Positions 34,236 through 45,653 of a stretch of DNA of 64,000 bases are shown here, one piece after another; position 1 is the stretch's first letter; the number at the start of each line of letters is the position of its first letter. The stretch comes from Roridomyces roridus. Lineage: Eukaryota > Basidiomycota > Agaricomycetes > Agaricales > Mycenaceae. Under the pieces are notes generated by a model that searched no databases, was not told where the DNA came from, and worked only from the letters and a program-made list of their open reading frames with translations. The DNA lies in NCBI GenBank assembly GCA_029378245.1, contig JARKIF010000087.1:62001-126000 (forward strand). The letters run 5' to 3'. A program made the translations under genes and the position numbers.

Positions 34236-36789
34236 GTTGGATGGGAAGCTGAGTGAGTCGAGGTGGTTTTTTCGATTACGAATGCTAACTACGTACACAG
34301 TTTTCGAGCTAATTAGGCGTCAAAGATATTCTCACTAATCTCTTGATCGGAAGTGCTTGCATGAAGGGATTCCAATCCTGCAAGAATGGCTCGAACACGC
34401 GGTAAACTGGGCGAATCGTCGGTGAGGGATACTAGGTGATCTGCATATGCAGTGAGCGTGTTCCTGATCTTCTCTCGAGCGGCTTGGTCGTCCAACCACG
34501 CAAACGAGGGGCGATCGACCGGTTCTGTATATGTATATGCTGCAGTTTCACGGGTTCCAGCACACAGATCAAACATGGGGCTGGCAAGAACTGCATCTAA
34601 CAGCTCTCCATATGTTGCACTTGCATCGCAGATACGTGCCAGACCATCTGCCAGTCGATTCTGATGCTGTTTGTGGACCCCAGCACAGTTAGCACCAGAG
34701 GGGACCCAACTGGCAGCACAGATGAAAATGCGGTTCCCAATGAACTTGATTGTTTCCGCAGGCCTGTATGGCAGGGAAATCAGAGGTACCTCTGCCAAAA
34801 ATGCACCCAGATGGGCAACTAGTGCTTCGGCAATAATGGCATTGTTGTCCATGTTGATGGCCTGTATGGCCGACTCTGCCGGCAAGAGTCTCGATGTGAT
34901 CCGTACGTGGGGATCATAATACTGGTTGTTGAGGGCCTCAAGGATTTGTCCCTTGAGTAAGGCAATGACCGAAAAGCCGACGGACATCGTGATCGCTGAA
35001 GAGGCCCAGCCTGAGTTCTCGACGGCATCGAGAACAGGTTCGTAATCCTTCTTCTGATAAAGCCTCCCGCTAAGAGCAAGCACCTTCCAGAGCGAGCACA
35101 GCACCGGTTCGCCAGGATACTCCGCGATGGCAGTTGGGTAACCTGCCAAAAGCGTTTTATCATTTCCATGTTGAAGCAGCATTTCGATGGCCGCATCCGA
35201 TTTGCGTATGCAGATATAATCGATGATTGCGGTACTGGGTGCCAATGTCGGATGATTGGGTTGTGACTGCCAGAGCATGGAACATAATTTCAAGAGGATT
35301 GAATCCACCCATTCCACGGAATCGGCCGTCTCCATTACTCCGCGGAGATTGCCATCGGATATCAATTTTGTCATTGCATCCTTGATTTCCCCACGTTGGG
35401 TTGGAGGAACTGCAATGGAGTCAAGGATGTTCAAAGTTTCTTGATATCGGTGTGGAAGGAAACCCAGGTCAGCTGAATCCATGAGGTATGAGATCAGCTG
35501 CCTCACCAGCACCTGGGGCAATGATACATCACCCTTGGTCCCCGACCCACTCTACCGTGATGTATCAATTTCGGTCATTGGCCAAGGTGCGTGATGCATC
35601 ACCTTTGGTCGTCCCTTGCAAGCCAAATCCGGCTGAGCTCGCCAAGCCCACAATGAGCGTGACATCGTGGTCGCTGTCGTTCACGACGAGGGTGCAGCAT
35701 CCCTTTTGGGACGGGGATGACATAATGTATCACATTGTCATGTGCGACGATCAAGCACTCGTGGGCGTCGCCATCAACCGCGAGCAGCCACACTCGGAGG
35801 CATAAATCCAATAAAATCCTGAAAAATCTCAAAATATTGGAGGGGGTAGTGAGTGGACAGAATAACTGATTGAAGTGGTGTAAAACAACGTCCCAATGCG
35901 TGCGGGAACGAAAGGTATGTACCTGGAGATACGATCGACTAGCTACAATGCACATACCCCGCCCGCGCCTTTCTTTCATCCGTGCATCAAGGTGACGGTA
36001 CCGTCGGTACGTCGACGCCCGCCACGTATCGAGCTCCGCGTTCGCGCGCTCAGCGTCAGACCATTCCACCGGGTCCAAACCCGACGTGAACGGATTGGAG
36101 AGGCCCACCCCCGTAGCGAATGCTGAGGGCAGGCCGAAAAACCTTCGTCTCCCACAGCCGCAGCTTTGTGAGAGCATCGTGAATGCGGCATCAGAGCGAG
36201 TACGGCGAGAGCATGCGTGTACGTCGCCCTCATCTCCCGCGCAGCCGCAGTACCCCAAGTAAGCTGCTCTTTCGAGCAGTCTCAGCGCACTGTAGGCAGG
36301 CCAATTTTTGGTGGGAGCGGCAGCGGCAGCGGCACCGACGCTGCAGCTGCAAGTGTCCCGCCCGCCCAGTGATGGGAGGGCTTGGAAGGGGGCGTTCGTG
36401 CACGGTGCGCCACGAGGACGACGAAGGGGAGGGGGACAGTGCGTTGATGTAGGAGACAGTGCGTTGGTGCAGGAGGTGATAGCGACGTGAGTCTGGGCTT
36501 TGGGATGTGCATAGCGGCACAGCAAATGGGGAAACGGCGGGTGCGTCGTCGGGCTCAACCCCATGGTGGTCTGCGAGCGAGGTAGACCTAGGGCGTTGTC
36601 AGACCAATGGGTTGGAGGTGAAGCCGGTGCTTTTGAGGGGAGAGCGAGCGAGTGGCCACGACATGGCACGGGGGGCGACCGTGGGATCGAGGGAGCTTGC
36701 TTGGTCGCAGTACAATGGCAGCAAGTGAAGCTCAGATGGTCCCGCCGAGTGCCTATGGGTGAGACTCCGCGTACGAGACCAAGCGAGCC

Positions 36790-37197
36790 TCAGTTACTCG
36801 ACAGCCGACATAGTGCGATTTCCTGAGCAAAGAAAGTCAGCTCTCCAGTGGGGAGGTAGCCCAGAATCCTCGGGGTGGTGTGCCAGAGTTCGTCTGGAAT
36901 GGTCTTGACCCAATTGCAGCGAGTTTTCGTCGGCATGGCAGACCTCAGCTGGAGGAGGCGTCTCTGAGATTGACGCGGCTCTGGCCACCGAAGCGGGGAT
37001 TTGGGCAGGCTAGGAGACGCACCATACACCCTAAATACAGGTCTAATCCATATCCCAGAGTTTTGAGGCATTGGAGGCAGCGTACGTCGTACACGAAGGC
37101 GAGGATGGTGGTGAGAGGAGAGATGATGACAGAGGTACAGCCACAAAATGGCCATTTCTGGACGACTCCGTTCAACTCGCATTCCTTCGTATGCCAC
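36790..37197 (-). pseudogene. F-box-like fragment inside the hAT-like element
   Basis: A minus-strand frame ends with WVKTIPDELWHTTPRILGYL, then PTGELTFFAQEIALCRLSSN. This resembles an F-box (xPDELWxxILGYLP) with a small insertion. Upstream frames give only short pieces (LTTILAFVYDVRCLQCLKTL). It may be a host gene fragment captured by the transposon. It is not closely related to the module F-box genes. Confidence 0.4.
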
Positions 37198-37639
37198 AAA
37201 AACAATCTGAGTTCACTAACGGCACCCGTCTCTCGTCTCAAAACTGGATCAAGATCTGGAGAGAGCTCGGGGACTTCCAAAAATCCACTGTCCAGTATCA
37301 GCATAAGTCAAAATTGCAAACAAATCGCCTCGGCAACAGGTCCAGCAATTTTTTATGGTGGCAGATTCGTTTCCACGGGGTGTATGTGCCTTGTCTGATG
37401 AATGCCTGATAGATTTTGTCGTCAGAATGTGCACGAATAGAAAAGAGGTTCACTTGTAATTAGTGCCACCTTCCAACACCTCTAACTTGTGCGACGGAGC
37501 GAATCGTGCTTAACGGCACCTGCGGGCATCTTCTACTCACTCAGAAGATTCATTTTAAACTTGGGAATTCAAAATTCCGAGAGGTCCAATATCAGGTTAC
37601 AACCAAATGCTTTTTATCTTGAGAGCTGTGTCACTAATC

Positions 37640-38190
37640 TAGGGCAACGAAGCAAGAAAAGGACTCATCTGGATCATCAGAAAGAGAGGATACAAGTTTC
37701 CCAGCGATTGGTTGAGTCTGAGGAAAGAAATAAGAAGAACATTTCTGGGTGGTCGGTAAGCGTGAGGCAGCATCAACGAGAACCAATATGCTCGAAGGTC
37801 GGTTTCGAGCACCTTGGTGTAACACTCCTCAATTCTTGTCGCAATTTCGTTCATTTCGATTCAAATAGACTCCGTATTGGTCCTGGGGAGGATCTGGAGA
37901 AGCAGAAACCTTACTGAGGCAAGTTGTTTCACAAAAATGCATTGAACGAAGGGAGATCAAAAGTTTCTTCCAACAATCCGGCTTTCCTACCTCACTGCTG
38001 GATGTGCCACTGAAGTTCTCAAGTATTGAATGGATAGTATGTATGCAAAGTACAATAATCTCTATAATACTTGGCCACTGTCGTGCAGGAAAGCCAAAGA
38101 GTCTGAGTCGGCCCGTCGGGATTAGCGTCGGCAATTCCGGCTTGACATCGGCTAGCTTGTTCCTGGAAGCCAAATTGCTGCACATTGATG
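37640..38190 (-). pseudogene. Unrecognised broken gene fragment inside the hAT-like element
   Basis: Two minus-strand frames overlap. One gives IHTIHSILENFSGTSSSEVG, LLISLRSMHFCETTCLSKVS and PQDQYGVYLNRNE. The second gives NEIATRIEECYTKVLETDLR. Their amphipathic character suggests real coding DNA separated by a frame change. I cannot name the family. Confidence 0.3.
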
Positions 38191-41100
38191 TCGATCATGC
38201 GCTGCCGCCAATGCCGAAGCGAAGTCGAGCACTTTGAACCGGGAAGAATGCAAGATACCCATTAGAATCCTACACAATACATGTTTCAGGAACTATGAAG
38301 CAGTCGAGGAGGCAGAGACGCTACGGAGGGTACTGGAAACCTTCCTTGACGAGAGGAAGCCATAGAGGAGAAGCTGGTGATAGAGGGCAAGCTGGACCGC
38401 GAGGGAGCAGGACCGGGAGCAAAGAATGAGCCTGGTATACAAATGAAAACGCCGCTGTTTTTTGAAGGAAGGGCAGGTGATAGCCCGCGGGGTGGCCCGG
38501 GTAGAGCCCGCGCGGATGTGGGGAGGAAGTGGGGGAAAGCCGGCGCTGAGTAAGTAACCCGAGCCCCAAATGAATGCAGACTGCAAATGAGAAGATACAT
38601 GTATATATGACGGGTGAAGACAGTGCACGCACCTGGGAACCCGATGAATCATCGAAGGGGTCGTAATGCCAGGCCTAGCAGTCGCTGGTGAGTTGGCCCT
38701 TTTTTCGTGTGTGTGTGGTGGTAACAAATGCGAGTAGAACGACTGCGTGTGGAAGTGTGGGGCGGGAGAAGGGAGAAGGGAGCCTGATCGAGTGAGGGAG
38801 CAAAGGTGCATAACGGCTGCATGACTGGACGCGCAGGAGGGGTGCGAGAGCTGGGAATCCACAAAGAATCAAGATAATCGCGCTGGGTCGGGCTCAAAAT
38901 GAGCCCAAGGCGCTGGGCAGGCCAGTGATGAGAGATTGCTGCGCATGACGGCAGCATACGCACCTAAGAGCCCGCTACATCACCCACTAGCATGTACAAG
39001 GACAGAGACCGAGTTAATAAACGTATCGGCGCCAACGAAAAGCCTAGCCATCCCCGGCGAGCGAGCCCAATTTCTGGGCTTTTGGACGATTCCAACGCGG
39101 ATATCTGTTGGGTGAATGGGATATTGGGCTATCTAAAAGTGTGACCGTATTTTGAGTGGTGCCATGCAGCATACGGAAGCAGGGGTGAAGGTCAAGGGAG
39201 GGTGGAGCCGGTGGAAGGGCCAAAATTGAGCGGGGTATTACAGCTGAAAGACTCCTTGTGCGCACCTGAGTCTCCGGCCCCTTCATTCCAACATATACAA
39301 GTCTGCGCACCTGCAGTGACGAGCCCGATGACCCGATATTGGCGCGGAAAAGGAGGCCAGTGCTCCCAATGATGCCAGGCTATGTACGGGCATTTGAGTG
39401 ATTGAAACACGAATTTGGCGGCGTATGTGCATGGATTTGGTGTTAAAGGGTGGGTTTACCGAATTACAGGAGCAGGGAAGCCGGAGGAAGGGAGGAGGAG
39501 CAAGCCCGAAGGAGGGAGGAAGCGAGAGAGGGTGATCGTAACATGCGTAAACAAAATCCCTAATTGAGCGAAGGCGGGCCGCCCTCGTGCACGGACCATC
39601 AAGCGCAATCAGGCGCCTGGACAACGAGCGGAGGTGCGCATGATAGGGCACGCGCCAAGGAGGGCTGCCGCATTGGGCTGGTACCTGCTGGTACCACACG
39701 GCCAAGTGTCATGCATCACGTAGTTTGGCCAATGACCGATGGTGATGCATCACGATCGAGTGGGTCAACGACCGAACCGTGATACATCAGAACCCCGTAT
39801 AAGCCTGGCTGCCTCGTGGCAAGGCTCTTGAGTTTCTCGACAAGTGCCGAAAGTATAATACTAGAACCGCGTCCGAAACGGACGGAGAGTCTCGTGGCTT
39901 CTAACACGTACAGACTGTGGGAGAGCGGGCCAAAGCGATGCAACAGGTATGAACGGAGAGGGTCTTTGAGGGCCGTAGCAAGATCAAGTTGGGTGTGGTC
40001 ATTACTTCCGACAAGAAATTCGAGAAGTTTGGCGATGGGAGTTTGGGCAGAGCGTAAGAGGGACCATTGTAACATGGCTTTCGCGGAAACTGAATAGCTC
40101 TGCATCTCTGTTTCTTTTTCCGCAGATGGGTCAAACAGCTCCAGAAGCCGCGGGTCGGTGAATTTCAGTGCACCGACGCTGCCGAGGGCCCACAGTGCCT
40201 TGTAGCAGGTGATTCGCCTTCGTTTGGACGCCTCGGGAAGTAGCAGTGCAGCATCACAGCTGCGGCGGAGGTCAAGGAAACGACGGTACATATCCAGGTC
40301 GGGATGATCCATCAAACTCTTGAAATGGGTCCGGTACGCCAACCGAGGGCGTTGTGGGCCCCACAACACATCCGGGATAGCCTCGGCAAAGGGCTCAAAC
40401 TCTGTCTCGTCTGCCAGTGATTTGGCAGTCCAAACAAGAGCCCGATAGTCGCGTTCGTGCGTGTCCTTGGTGGCCGCTTGTGACATTGCCTCCACCAGAG
40501 TAACCTCGCCATCGGTGGAGACCGAGTCGTCAGTTGTGCGACGCCGCTTCACAAATCTCGCGAGCCCACTCCATATATTCCAGAAAGCTTCAGAGAGCGG
40601 TGTGCGGTAGGGACAGTCGAGATATAACAACGGGAGGATGGTGAGCGCCGCATAGACAACGGTGATGCAAGCCAGCATAAAGGCGGCGACGGCAGCCATC
40701 GGGATATTGATGGGAATGAGGAATGCGACGAGGCCAGCGAAGAAGAGGAAGAGGGACACATGCAGCAGTAGCGGAATCACGTCCACCACTTTGTGCATGT
40801 TGAATTTTTTGAGGCCGTAATACAGGAAGGAGAAGATGCGGGCCCGAACTCCGGGTGCAGAGCGCATGTCTGCCTTGTGGAGAAACTCGCGGGCCCATTG
40901 CTCGACCAGCGTAGCAATAAGGGCACACGAGAAACTGAAGCCGAGACTTGTGAACCAAAAGGTATTGCAGACAAGGGATGTCGCGGACGGACTGAACGGA
41001 GGCGCGGGTGACGGCATCTGAAATGCGCTTCCATTCGCAGCTGCGGCAAGCTGCTGGGAGATTTGGGAGAGAAGCTGCACCGTAGCGTCTCCCGAGTCTG

Positions 41101-41547
41101 GAACCAGTGTCGGATAGCTTTCGATGATAAAAGCCGTGAGAACGGCTGAGAAGAGACCAGCCTTGTGAGAACGATAGTCAGCAATTAGTAGTGTTTGCAG
41201 TAAGCTTGTGTCGTACGAATATGAGGATCCCCTCCATGTCATTCTTCCAGCTCTCGACCAAGGATTTGTCGTACTTCTCCGCTTCAGCGACATAAACAGA
41301 CCAAAGCTTGGCCGCCGCAGCTTCCTCAACGGGGTCGATAAAGGCATTTGTACCTGGTGAGGATGTTTAGTCTGACATAGGCGTACATCTAAGCCGTGGA
41401 CGCACTTTGGTCCCTTATGCTGTTCTTCTCTACGTCAGACTCGAGGGACGAGCTGGACGCCAATGACGGGGTCGAGCGCCTGGAAGCCACCGACGGGGTT
41501 AGGCAGGGTACCGAGCGACTATACAATGCCGGCGCAGGAGTTGCCAT

Positions 41548-42310
41548 GAGAGAAACGCTCTGAGAAGGTGCCTTAAATATGACCCCCGCACAAGCAGCAC
41601 GAGTTCCACGAGTCAGCTCTAAAATAGCACCAAAACCATAAAATCAGCTATTCTGAACATCTATACACTATGATACGGACAGGAGAGCATTGGCACGGGG
41701 CGAGTAAAGCAAGGCGTGTTCATGGCGGTCACGAAGAGATGTTGGCACGCGACCTCGGCCTCACGGAGGCCGCGTGGGTGACCCTCGAGGATAGCATAGC
41801 CACCATGAGAATCCACCCGATCTTCTCCTGGCCAAAGCACGCCGGCGGTGCAGCTCGCGCGACACGTTGTGGTCACTGGCAAGAACAGCAGCAGGGTGCA
41901 GCGTCTGGGCATCATCACTCCCAAAAGTCGCGATCGGTGGCATCCAAAGAGCCCCCAGAAGACGCAAGATCACCCGCGGCCCACGGAGACGCCAACAGGC
42001 TGCCGCCGAGAAGGGTGGTAGAACAACGGATGCGTGCCGCTCCCTCCATCACCATCTACCAAGTGGTGACGACCCACGGTCATCCAAGCCGCGCTTGGCG
42101 CTCCCGTGAGGTGTGTCGACGACAGAAAGGGGGATGCGGAAAGACGGCGGGACGTGCTGAGACGGCGGATAGCGAGTTGCAAGTGGATGGAGGCGTACGC
42201 ACCTTTGCTTGGGTCCCAATCCTCTGTCTGCCTGCAGATCGTATCAGTATATAGAATGGATATATAAAGAAGCAAGCACGCGGACGCGTCCCGTTGTGTA
42301 GACAGCGGAT
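41548..42310 (-). repeat. Upstream flank of gene E with dispersed module repeat, copy 2
   Basis: Bases 41870-42300 match the repeats at 31840, 55120 and 60440, including GACGCAAGATCACCCGCGGC and CACCTTTGCTTGGGTCCC. The block AGGATTGGGACCCAAGCAAAG is again framed by TGCAG and GTGCGTACGCC on the minus strand, here in a shortened form. The distance to the gene E ATG is about 320 bp. No protein gene is supported. Confidence 0.55.
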
Positions 42311-42555
42311 GGCCGCGCGCAGTAGCGCGTTGGAGCGGAAGACAGATGGCCGACTGCGGCGTACTGCGGAACACTGCGGCGCAGGAAAGAAGGCTAAATA
42401 TTTGTTAGGAGCTGTGTCGAGGACGACTGCGGCGGCCGAAGATCACCGAGCCCTTACACTCGCCCTCCGAGAATTGTCCACAATTCTCCCAAAAACTTGA
42501 AATGTCCAACAGAAAGAAAAATGAGAAGAATCAAGACGAAAGAAAACCTTCGAAA

Positions 42556-44520
42556 TCACTGGGTTGCGCGGACCTCCTCCGAAAGATCAGTCGTGGAAAG
42601 ACTGTGGAGGTACGCATAGCGATCGCTGATTACCGTTGCAGCAGCACTGCTAATATTGGGAGCAGTGGTTGAGTGGAGCACCGGGCAGTTGCGCTTGCCG
42701 TGCCCGATCTCGCGGCAATAGAAGCAACGATTCTCGGCGCGGAACTGGTCGCGTTCGGCATCAGAAAGCCGTGATTTCTTGAAAGCGGATGCGGAAGTTG
42801 TGGTAGTAGAAGTGGATGGTGAAGATTTGAATGACGAAGAAGCGGAAGGTTTGTTGCCCGTGGAATGGGAAGCGGCGTTGTTAGCTGGTTTAGCCGCCTC
42901 GAGTTGCCGAATGGTCTCGGCGATCTCGTATCCCTTGGCCGAAGATTCTAATGCAGACAACGAGGAAGTCTCGAAGTCGAAGCCCGCATCAGCCCATTTA
43001 AGACGGAGGTACGGCAACGCACCGTCCCAAACGATCTGAACCATTTGTCGATCAGAAACATCACCCAGATGACGTGAAAGTCTGGTGACGCGACGGATGA
43101 AGTTGCGGACCTTTTCATCAGCGCGCTGGTTGGCTGAGAGAAGGGCCCGTCGCATGTCCCGACGAATCTCGATGGGGAAGCAATATTCGAAGAGGCCGGC
43201 GTAAATTTGTTTCATCTTGAAAGAGCCGTGATCCATGGCGACGAAATCCATGAAATACTCGGAAGCGGCTCCAGAAACAAAAGCCGAGATGAGACGGACA
43301 GCCCAGGAAGTTGGGATCGAGTTGAATTCGATCCAGGTGTCCACCTCGTACGTCCACTGCTCGAATTTGTCAAAGTCGGGCATGCCGTCGTACACGAAAG
43401 GTGCCTTGATCTTGACGGAGCGCAAAAGCTTCGTCAGATCCTTGGAACGCCCTCCGTCCCGTTTCTTGGCAGCTTTCCTACGATGGGAAGCACGAGGTGG
43501 AGCAGATGGGGCAGAATCGGAACTAGAGCTTGAAGTCTCGGAGTCGGAAGAACTGTCGGACGACGACGACGAATCAGAGGAGCTTGACGAAGAGCTCGGT
43601 GGGCCGGGGGGTTCGGAAGAGATTGAACGAAAGAAGTATCCTCCACGAGGAACGGAATCCCCGCGTTGGAATCCAGGGACCGAGGTGGTGGGAGTCGGAG
43701 ACAAGCCATGTGGCGTGTGGCTGTGAGACGGATCAGCGGAACTGCTGGTTTCCGTCTTACCACCACCACCGCGGGATTTATGGCGTCGTTTCTTTGACCC
43801 TTTGGACGACCCTTGCTCGGAACGATGGCTATGCTTCTCGGGGGGCTCGACAGTCGTCGCACATACACGCACGTGCTCATGACGAGGCCGATAGAGCACC
43901 ATCTCGCGGGATGACGACGGCGCTGAGTCGGAATCAGCTGTGGATGTTGACAGTGTCGTTTCCGCAACCCTGGTCTTGTCCTCCCCTGTCTCGATACTCT
44001 GCCTAAACCAGAGAGGGAAGAACCTCGGTGAGATCTCGATGGAAGGAGTCTCGGAAGGCAAGGTGCGTCGTGCAAACCTTTTGGGCAAAACAAAAGTATT
44101 CACGACGGTTTCAGGAAGACGGAAGGTGACATCCGGGCTAGACACAAAACTAGGCTCGGATGAAGGATGGGTGCCGGCCACGACAACACGTCTGTCGTCG
44201 CCCGCTGTCACCCCAGAAGAGTAGCCCGGCGCAGGAAGCATGAAACTGCCCGCGGCTGAAGGATAGCCCGGCGCAGGAAGCGTGAAACTGCCCGCGGCTG
44301 AAGAAACGGAAGTGCCCGGCGTAGGAAGCGTGAAACTACCCGCGGCTGAAGAGACGGAAGATGAGCTCGTTGACAGAAGTCCAACCTCGTTGTACAGGCG
44401 GGGTGAGAAGGGTCCAATTGCCGTGGAAGGCAATGAGGTGCGTGAAAGCGCAACGATATGCGCGTCGGAAGTAACTGACCGTGATAAATCAGTGTCATTA
44501 AATGTATATTCAGGCCACAT
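42556..44520 (-). mobile_element. Retrotransposon gag-like ORF with CCHC zinc knuckle (no pol)
   Basis: 654-codon intact frame from ATG 44520. The N-terminal third is Ser/Pro-rich with three tandem copies of an AAGSFTLPAPG-type repeat (44215-44345). A charged region (KGSKKRRHKSRGGGG) and a long serine/aspartate run follow. Residues of about 370-560 resemble a retrotransposon gag domain (PFVYDGMPDFDKFEQWTYEV, VRNFIRRVTRLSRHLGDVSD). A CX2CX4HX4C zinc knuckle, CFYCREIGHGKRNC, lies near residue 605. This fits Ty3/Gypsy-type gag of basidiomycetes. No protease, reverse transcriptase or integrase and no flanking LTRs are visible, so it is a truncated element or a stand-alone gag-derived gene. Confidence 0.75.
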
Positions 44521-44639
44521 AAACCGTTTATGTAGCTCGAATCCAAGTTCTGTGGCTTGGGCTCATTGCTATTTCCTAATCTTGTGAACATGTCCGCGAA
44601 ATTATGGTGGTGCAAATAGTTAGTCATCAACTAGATAAC

Positions 44640-44835
44640 GCCAACGATCGCGTCGCCGTCTGAGTTGGACCAGCGCGTTGAGAAAGTCGACAGCTTCGTG
44701 AAAGTCCCCACGCAGCATCTTTCGAGGTCCAGTTACGGACAAATCACTTTTTGAAGCTCAAGTGGTCCATACAAGCTCGGGAACAGATGAACCGGTAAGA
44801 CTGAAGGTAGACTCCTTATGTGAATTTGTCAGGAA
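44640..44835 (+). pseudogene. Seven-TM gene last-exon fragment (unit F)
   Basis: The DNA aligns with the last exon of the seven-TM gene (25110-25301). Shared stretches include ATCGCGTCGCCGTCTGAGTT (compare ATCATCGCCGTCCGAGTT), GTTGAGAA.GTC.ACAGCTTCGTGAA and the tail around AGCTCGGGAACAGATGAA. It has small deletions and frame changes. It lies just beyond the 3' end of DUF6535 gene F, where units A, D, E and G have oxygenase sequence. Confidence 0.6.
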
Positions 44836-45653
44836 CTACTTGAAAGTTAATACATCACGAGCTTCAACAATCGAATATCTACTGATTATTCGTCGGAGGG
44901 GACTGCATGAAGAGATTCCAATCCTTCGAGAATTGCGCGCCCACGCTGGAAGTTAGGCGAGTCCGAACCGGCGTGAGATAGGTACGCAGTTAGTGTGCTG
45001 TGGATTTTTTCCCGAGCTCCTGAGTCATCCAACCACACATCCAAGGGCAGAAATACCGGAAAGGAGTCCAGAACCGTACTAGTGCCAGCATACACATCAA
45101 ACATGGGGCTGGCAAGAACGGCGTCTAGAACGGCGTCTAGCAGTTGTGTGGGATCTGTTGAGTTTGCATCCCATAGACGGGCCAAACCATCCGCGAGTCG
45201 ATTCTGGTAACGTTCGTGAACCCCTGCATAAATGGAATGGTTTGCCGTAATGAAATTCAGCGTTGCTGCAGCCCCGTAGGGCAGATTATTCGGCATCATC
45301 CCCAGAAATTCACCGAACTGGGCCACCAGTGCTTCTGCAACGATGTCGTGTTTCAAGTGAATTATCACTGGGGTCCGCCAACAGCCTGGATTTCAGGTAT
45401 TGATTTCAGCACGCGGGATACCTGGATTTCAGTTAAATAGAACCCTGGATTCCAGTAGAACATCCTGAATTTCAGGGTGCCGGTTTTCAGGTATCAAAGG
45501 AAAGATTCCAGGGGTCGAATTCAGGGTGTTTTGACCTGATATTCAACCCAACTCATGCTGAACATGCCTCACAGTCAGGTCAATTACACCGGGAATATCA
45601 GATGAAAGATGCTGGAATTTCGTACAAGTTATATTGAATAGATACAGGATGAT

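Larger units (their letters stand above)
35505..39807. mobile_element. hAT-like DNA transposon, 4303 bp, inserted in gene E
   Basis: Flanked by the 8-bp duplication GCTGCCTC (35497-35504 and 39808-39815), the length typical of hAT elements. Both ends carry about 100 bp of inverted similarity: left CAATGATACATCACCCTTGG, then GACCCACTC and GTGATGTATCA; the inverted right end has TGATGTATCACGGTTCGG, GACCCACTC and GTGATGCATCA. The palindromic TGATGYATCA motif occurs about three times at each end as subterminal repeats. The outermost bases (CAG at the right end) fit hAT. I find no transposase inside, so it is non-autonomous or decayed. It contains an F-box-like fragment and another broken frame. 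Confidence 0.75.
34313..41547 (-). pseudogene. DUF6535-type protein, paralogue E, split by a hAT-like element
   Basis: 5' part: exons 41547-41406, 41353-41217 and 41161-39808. 3' part: 35504-34313. The head differs from A and B: MATPAPALYSRSVPCLTPSV, a Ser-rich leader of about 47 residues ending DVEKNSIRDQ, then STNAFIDPVEEAAAAKLW. All hydrophobic segments are present. At SLAT the frame runs into the mobile element and resumes on its far side with QLISYLMDSADLGF. Both gene pieces are otherwise open, so the insertion looks like the main lesion. Relative to paralogues about three codons are missing at the junction. An in-frame addition near the tail (CAASWVPSGANCAGVHKQ) is unique to this copy. 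It ends SENIFDA. Confidence 0.82.

Noticed and set aside
35599..36669. 356-codon minus-strand frame inside the hAT-like element, considered as a transposase
   Set aside because: No hAT C-terminal or BED finger motif, Ser/Pro/Arg/Cys-rich composition, overlapped by equally long frames on the other strand.
34313..41547. Genes E 5' and E 3' as two separate genes
   Set aside because: The parts are complementary pieces of one paralogue, in the same orientation, separated by an element with target duplication.
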